Source of the DNA: Clostridia bacterium
GTDB lineage: Bacteria > Bacillota > Clostridia > Peptostreptococcales > Acidaminobacteraceae
DNA: 64,000 bases
Direction of reading: 5' to 3'
NCBI GenBank assembly: GCA_018399635.1
Contig: JAGYOH010000014.1
Coordinates: 1-64,000 of the forward strand
Position 1 is the first letter of the stretch. The number at the start of each line of letters is the position of its first letter. Below the pieces are notes generated by a model, which was not told the origin of the DNA, ran no database searches, and worked only from the letters and a program-made list of their open reading frames with translations. This document shows positions 59,676-64,000 of this stretch, in pieces. A program made the translations under genes and the position numbers.

Positions 59676-60959
59676 ATGATCAAAAAATTGGCGGTACTTA
59701 AGAATAAAAGGGTGTTGATGGTGCTGGGGGCTCTACTGGCGATCATCGTCATTGCCCTGATACTGGGTTTTCCAGGTGGCGACAAGGTTGAAACCGATGC
59801 ACAGACCCAGGTTTTCACCGTTGAGAAACGGGACATCGAGGAGACCTTCGAGACCACGGGAATCATTGCCGCCTCCGAAGAGGCCGTGATTGTCGCTCCC
59901 TTCACGAGCGGCGACCTTGAGATCAAGGTGCAGATCGGTCAAAGGGTTGAGGCGGGTGAGGTGCTCGGGATACTGGACACGGAGGAAATCGAAGAGCTGG
60001 TCAGGGCGACGGAAATCAGCCTTCTCAATTATGAATCCCAGCGGAAACAACTCTTTTCTCAGACCAATCTTTCCTATGTCAACAGTCTGGCGGTTTCAAA
60101 GGCCAGTTATGAGGAGGCCTCGAAGGATTATGAGGCCAATCTCTCCTTTTACGAGACCGGCAGTATTTCAAAGCAGGTTCTGGACCAATCCAAGGACCTT
60201 GTGGACCAGGCCTACAACGATTATCTTTTAAGCCAGAAAAAGTACGAGGGATACGATGTCTCTTCAGAGATTGCCATCCTGGACAAAAGCATCGAATCAG
60301 AGCTTAAAAAACTGGAGGGACTCAAGGAGGATTTCGAACAGGCCCGGATCAAGTCCCCCATTGAAGGAACGGTGACCTCTCTTGAAGGCGAAGATCTCAG
60401 GAATATCTCCAAGGACGCGACCCTCTTCACCGTCACCAATCTTGAAGCCCTTGAAGTGGAGGTGGCCGTCAGTGAATATGAGGTCCATCAACTTGCGGAA
60501 GGACAATCCGCCATGGTCTACACCCTTGCCGATTCCACCAGGCGCTACCCGGGGACCGTCAGTCAGATTTATCCCGTCGGCGATGTCCAGGGGAGTGAAG
60601 TGACGGTGACGATCATCGTCACCCTCGATGAAGTTGATGCAAACATCAAGCCGGGATTTTCCGCCGGTCTTGAGATTCTGGTGGCCCAGGCCAAGGAAGC
60701 CCTGGTGGTGCCCTACGATGCGATCCTTCTCACACCTGAGGGCAGCCGGGTGATGAAAACAGACGCTCAGGGGAGTGAAGTCCCGGTCGTGGTCCAAACC
60801 GGCATAGAAAGCGATCTGATGATCGAGGTCATGGGGGAGGGGCTGAAGGAAGGGGACCAGGTCCTGGTGTACAGTACCATTGATCTCACCCGGACCAGCG
60901 CCGGCGGTTTCCCCGTACCGGGCAGCGGCCGGGGGAATCCCGGACCGATGATTGACTAG
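59676..60959 (+). CDS. Periplasmic-adaptor-type (MacA/HlyD family) efflux subunit
   Basis: A 427-residue membrane-anchored adaptor: one N-terminal helix (VLMVLGALLAIIVIALILGF, about 13-32), a lipoyl-like part with IGQRVEAGEVLGILD (about 87-101), a long helical hairpin (about 105-220, with ESQRKQLFSQ and LSQKKYEGYD), the second lipoyl half with IKSPIEGTVTSLEGE, and beta-barrel domains. It ends in a Gly/Pro-rich tail. It would link the ABC exporter to its outside partner or cargo. ATG 59676 is six bases after GAGGTGG. Followed 14 bases later by the ATPase. Confidence 0.9.
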   Translation: MIKKLAVLKNKRVLMVLGALLAIIVIALILGFPGGDKVETDAQTQVFTVEKRDIEETFETTGIIAASEEAVIVAPFTSGDLEIKVQIGQRVEAGEVLGILDTEEIEELVRATEISLLNYESQRKQLFSQTNLSYVNSLAVSKASYEEASKDYEANLSFYETGSISKQVLDQSKDLVDQAYNDYLLSQKKYEGYDVSSEIAILDKSIESELKKLEGLKEDFEQARIKSPIEGTVTSLEGEDLRNISKDATLFTVTNLEALEVEVAVSEYEVHQLAEGQSAMVYTLADSTRRYPGTVSQIYPVGDVQGSEVTVTIIVTLDEVDANIKPGFSAGLEILVAQAKEALVVPYDAILLTPEGSRVMKTDAQGSEVPVVVQTGIESDLMIEVMGEGLKEGDQVLVYSTIDLTRTSAGGFPVPGSGRGNPGPMID

Positions 60960-60973
60960 GGAGGCAGGGAACA

Positions 60974-61663
60974 ATGCTGACAGTAAAAGATCTGCAAAAG
61001 GTTTACGGCCAGGGGGATATCCGGGTGGAGGCTTTGAAAAGGGTCAGTTTCCAGGTCGACAAGGGAGAGTTCCTTTCAATCGTCGGACATTCCGGCTCTG
61101 GAAAATCGACCCTGATGAATATTCTGGGCTGTCTCGACAAGCCCACCTCCGGCGAGTATGTCCTTGACGACAAGCTCATCAAGGATTTGAGTGAAGAAGC
61201 GCTCAGTGAGGTCCGCAACGCCAAAATCGGATTTGTTTTTCAATCCTTCAATCTCCTGCCCCAGCTCAGCGCCTTCAAAAATGTGGAGCTCAGCATGATC
61301 TATGCCGGGGTTCCCAAAGAGGAGCGCACCAGGCGAGCCCGGGAAGTCCTGGCCAGGGTGGGACTTGAAGACCGGATGCATCATTTGCCGACAGAACTCT
61401 CAGGAGGCCAAAAGCAGCGGGTGGCCATCGCCAGAGCCCTGGTGAACCGGCCGGCCATCCTTCTGGCGGATGAGCCCACGGGGAATCTGGATTCCGAAAG
61501 CACCCGGGAGATTCTGGAGATTTTCAAGGGACTTCACGAGGAGGGGGTTACGATTCTACTGGTGACCCATGAAGAAGACGTGGCCAGAATGACCAACCGC
61601 AGGCTCTTTTTCTCCGACGGTGAATTGATCAAGGATGAGGAGGTGTCCCATGAATTTTCTTGA
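60974..61663 (+). CDS. ABC transporter ATP-binding protein, MacB/LolD type
   Basis: The 229-residue ATPase has Walker [15 protein letters not shown] (about 36-49), the Q loop in [20 protein letters not shown], signature [20 protein letters not shown], Walker [14 protein letters not shown] and the H loop VTHEED. These are standard for the antimicrobial-peptide/macrolide/lipoprotein exporter branch. ATG 60974 follows GGGAGGCAGGGAAC. The permease overlaps its last 14 bases. Confidence 0.95.
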   Translation: MLTVKDLQKVYGQGDIRVEALKRVSFQVDKGEFLSIVGHSGSGKSTLMNILGCLDKPTSGEYVLDDKLIKDLSEEALSEVRNAKIGFVFQSFNLLPQLSAFKNVELSMIYAGVPKEERTRRAREVLARVGLEDRMHHLPTELSGGQKQRVAIARALVNRPAILLADEPTGNLDSESTREILEIFKGLHEEGVTILLVTHEEDVARMTNRRLFFSDGELIKDEEVSHEFS

Positions 61664-62846
61664 AGCCTTCAAAATCGCCTTTGCTGCGATATGGAGCAAC
61701 AAGATGCGGTCCTTTCTCACCATGCTGGGTCTCATCATCGGGATTTCCTCTGTGATTACCATCGTTTCCCTGGGAAACGGCACCCAGGCGCAACTTGAGG
61801 AGAGCTTTTCCACCCTGGGGGTCAACAATGTCACCATCAGTCTCGTCAGGGACAATCCGATTGCACCTGGGGATTATCTGAAGGAGTCTGACATCGATTT
61901 TCTCATGGAGGAATTTGCTGCCATCGACTATATCGTCCCCCAGATCAGCGCTTCAGGCACCCTTCAGGGGAATGTCGACAGTACCGCCATCACCCTGAGC
62001 GGTGCCTCGGAGACGGTGGTTCTGGCGGAGGACCTGGACCTGCTTGCAGGTCGGGGCATCAATGCCTTTGACTTGAATGGCTATAAAAAGGTCATGGTCA
62101 TGGACTCGGACCTGGCAACGGAACTCTTTGGCAGTGAGGATGCCGTCGGCGAGACGGTGATGGTGGCCACGGGCCGTGCCACCCATGCCTTGACCGTCAT
62201 CGGTGTCTACGAATCCGAGGAATCCCTGCAGGGTTTTTCAGGCTACACCGGTTACGTGCCCTACAAGACTTTGATGATGATCAACAACACCACGGATTTT
62301 TACGGTCTCACCCTGACCTACCATCAGGATGTGGATCAGGGAATTGAAACCGCCAAGGTCCTCAGCGCCCTCGGACAGGCTCATGACAACACCGACCGTG
62401 ACATGTACGAGAGCTTCAGCCCTGAAAGCCTTCTGGAAATGGTCAACAGCACCATGGGCATGGTGACCTTGTTCATCAGCGCCATTGCCGCCATCTCCCT
62501 GGTGGTGGGTGGCATCGGCGTGATGAATATCATGCTGGTCTCGGTGACGGAGCGGACCCGGGAAATCGGCATCCGAAAAGCCCTGGGGGCGAAGTACCGG
62601 GATATTATGGTACAATTCTTGATAGAAGCCATCACGGTTTCGCTTCTGGGCGGCGTGATCGGCGTGATTGTGGGTGGCGGATTGACCACCCTGGTGGGAA
62701 ATCTCATCGACATCCCCGCCACCCTCAGTTTTGACGCTCTGCTGATGGCCTTCGGTTTTTCCATCAGCATCGGCATATTCTTCGGGATCTATCCTGCAGA
62801 CAAAGCGGCGAAGCTCGATCCCATCGTCGCCCTCAGACACGAATAG
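61650..62846 (+). CDS. ABC transporter permease, MacB/FtsX family
   Basis: The 398-residue permease has the MacB-like plan: helix 1 (about 17-40), a large extracytoplasmic domain (about 45-270), then three C-terminal helices with the FtsX core VVGGIGVMNIMLVSVTERTR (about 288-307) and EIGIRKALGAKYRDI. ATG 61650 follows GAGGAGGTG inside the end of the ATPase gene. With the adaptor and ATPase it forms a complete MacAB-like exporter; the substrate cannot be told from sequence. Confidence 0.94.
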   Translation: MNFLEAFKIAFAAIWSNKMRSFLTMLGLIIGISSVITIVSLGNGTQAQLEESFSTLGVNNVTISLVRDNPIAPGDYLKESDIDFLMEEFAAIDYIVPQISASGTLQGNVDSTAITLSGASETVVLAEDLDLLAGRGINAFDLNGYKKVMVMDSDLATELFGSEDAVGETVMVATGRATHALTVIGVYESEESLQGFSGYTGYVPYKTLMMINNTTDFYGLTLTYHQDVDQGIETAKVLSALGQAHDNTDRDMYESFSPESLLEMVNSTMGMVTLFISAIAAISLVVGGIGVMNIMLVSVTERTREIGIRKALGAKYRDIMVQFLIEAITVSLLGGVIGVIVGGGLTTLVGNLIDIPATLSFDALLMAFGFSISIGIFFGIYPADKAAKLDPIVALRHE

Positions 62847-62859
62847 AGGAGTAGTGACC

Positions 62860-64000
62860 ATGAGTCTCAAAAGAAAACTGATTTTTTTGTATATCCTTTC
62901 CATGATCATCCCTTTTTTGATCTACACGGCGGTCATCGGGACGATTCATCACAGCATTCAGGAGGATTATTCCCAGGAAATCGAATATTTTTTCAAGTCA
63001 GAGGGAAGGAATTTCGCCGGTCTCCTGGATCAGTATTTTGCCGCCGTGGAAGGACAGGCCATCGATGAAGAGAAACTTGTGGCAGACTTGTCTCTGATCA
63101 GTGATTTTTCCGCGGTGGCCTTTGAGGTGACCCGGGGGGAGGATTTGCTGCTGCGCTCGGAGGATTATGAGGCCGTGCAGGCCCTGGGCGAGGTCAGTCA
63201 TTACGCCGCGACCCTTCATATGGGAGGGGAGGTGGTTGCCGTCAAGGCGATTTCCCGGGAGCCCTGGGAGATTTCGGATTTCAGACCGCCCCGTCCCCCC
63301 TTCATTCTTTGGTTGATTGTGGGCTATGCCGCCATGCACCTGCTTTTCCTGAGCATATTTCTGCGGAACACCCTCAAACCCCTGGAGGCCATGAAAAACG
63401 CCGCCAACCACATCAAGGAGGGACAGTTCGACTATCCTCTGCCCCGGAACAGGGAGGATGAGATCGGCGAGGTTTTTGACGCCTTTTCTGAGATGCAGCT
63501 GGCCCTGGGCCAGGCCGAGACCGTCAAAGCCCGATATGAATTGCAGCGCAAGGAAATGATCGCCAATATTTCCCATGATCTGAGGACCCCCATCACGGCG
63601 ATCCAGGGCTACGCCGACGGCATTTCAGACGGCATCGCCAATACCCCGGCCAAAATCGAGAAGTATTTGAGCATCATTCGCCGATATGCCGGGAAAATGG
63701 AGATTCTGGTGGATAATCTGAGCACCTTCAGCCGGCTCGATATTTCTCAAATCGAATTCCGGATGGAAGGCGTCCTCCTCAAGGATTACATGCAGGATTG
63801 TCTCAATGACTATGAGGCCCAATTCACCGACAAGGGGATTGACGTCTCCCTGGAATTCCTGGTGGATCCGGAAACAAGGGTGAGGGCGGACCGGGATCAG
63901 ATCAGGCGGGTCATCGACAATATCATGCAAAATGCCCAGAGGTATCTTGACAAGCCTCAAGGGCGGATCACCCTCCGGGTCGGGGAGGATGAAGACTGGA
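62860..64000 (+). CDS. Sensor histidine kinase (partial, cut by window end)
   Basis: 380 residues are visible. Membrane helix 1 (LIFLYILSMIIPFLIYTAVI, about 6-25), an extracytoplasmic sensor part (about 26-145), helix 2 (PFILWLIVGYAAMHLLFLSI, about 147-166), a HAMP linker (about 167-220), the H box NISHDLRTPITAIQGYADG with the phosphorylated His near 238, and the N box DNIMQNAQRYL near 353. The G boxes lie beyond the window. ATG 62860 follows GAGGAGTAGTGACC, 13 bases after the permease stop, so it belongs to the exporter operon. A response regulator is not present upstream and may follow. Confidence 0.93.
   Translation, partial: MSLKRKLIFLYILSMIIPFLIYTAVIGTIHHSIQEDYSQEIEYFFKSEGRNFAGLLDQYFAAVEGQAIDEEKLVADLSLISDFSAVAFEVTRGEDLLLRSEDYEAVQALGEVSHYAATLHMGGEVVAVKAISREPWEISDFRPPRPPFILWLIVGYAAMHLLFLSIFLRNTLKPLEAMKNAANHIKEGQFDYPLPRNREDEIGEVFDAFSEMQLALGQAETVKARYELQRKEMIANISHDLRTPITAIQGYADGISDGIANTPAKIEKYLSIIRRYAGKMEILVDNLSTFSRLDISQIEFRMEGVLLKDYMQDCLNDYEAQFTDKGIDVSLEFLVDPETRVRADRDQIRRVIDNIMQNAQRYLDKPQGRITLRVGEDEDW

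Overview
The window looks like a chromosomal backbone segment of a Gram-positive, endospore-lineage anaerobe (Bacillota, most likely class Clostridia). Reasons seen in the sequence: the gene order radA - carD - yacL - ispDF - proS - gltX - cysS - mrnC - thyX - rlmB - yacP - sigH - tRNA-Thr - tuf - rpmG - secE - nusG - rplKA - rplJL - rpoBC - L7Ae - rpsLG - fusA - tuf - S10/spc/alpha - ecfA1A2T - truA - rplM - rpsI, the sporulation sigma factor SigH, zinc-type S14, T-box leaders, strong AGGAGG Shine-Dalgarno sites, many TTG starts, an adenosylcobalamin-dependent ribonucleotide reductase and ThyX. I cannot name a genus. All genes but one are on the + strand.

Layout. 1-270: end of an rRNA operon (23S 3' end, 5S, terminator). 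271-5400: accessory stretch with nrdJ behind a tandem NrdR-box promoter, two unknown membrane proteins, a GNAT acetyltransferase and an RNase H with an unrecognised N-terminal part. 5400-11160: an EF-G paralogue, radA, a lone minus-strand gene, carD and a PIN-TRAM protein. 11200-21010: isoprenoid synthesis (IspDF fusion), three aminoacyl-tRNA synthetases (Pro and Cys behind T-boxes), mini-RNase III, ThyX, RlmB, YacP and SigH. 21025-37961: tRNA-Thr, tuf copy 1, rpmG-secE-nusG, rplKA, rplJL behind an L10 leader, rpoBC, str operon and tuf copy 2. 38000-39508: an FAD-dependent disulfide reductase/NADH oxidase-like gene inserted between the str and S10 operons. 39570-55232: S10-spc-alpha ribosomal supercluster ending in a strong terminator. 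55260-59475: ECF transporter module, truA, rplM-rpsI. 59590-64000: a MacA/MacB-type ABC exporter operon followed by a sensor histidine kinase cut by the window end.

The genes form the translation/transcription core of the cell: ribosomal proteins, RNA polymerase core subunits, elongation and initiation factors, secretion translocase (SecY, SecE), adenylate kinase and methionine aminopeptidase. Regulation readable from the sequence includes NrdR boxes, two T-boxes with Pro (CCT) and Cys (TGC) specifiers, an L10 attenuator leader, several sigma-A promoters with near-consensus -35/-10 boxes, and possible OmpR/PhoP-type direct repeats before the exporter operon.

I looked for an undescribed system and did not find a convincing one: there is no CRISPR array, insertion sequence, phage gene or defence island. 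The best leads are modest: the RNase H N-terminal part, the oxidoreductase at the tuf/rpsJ junction, the structured rpsL-rpsG spacer, the S10 leader repeats and the MacAB-kinase operon with its operator-like repeats.
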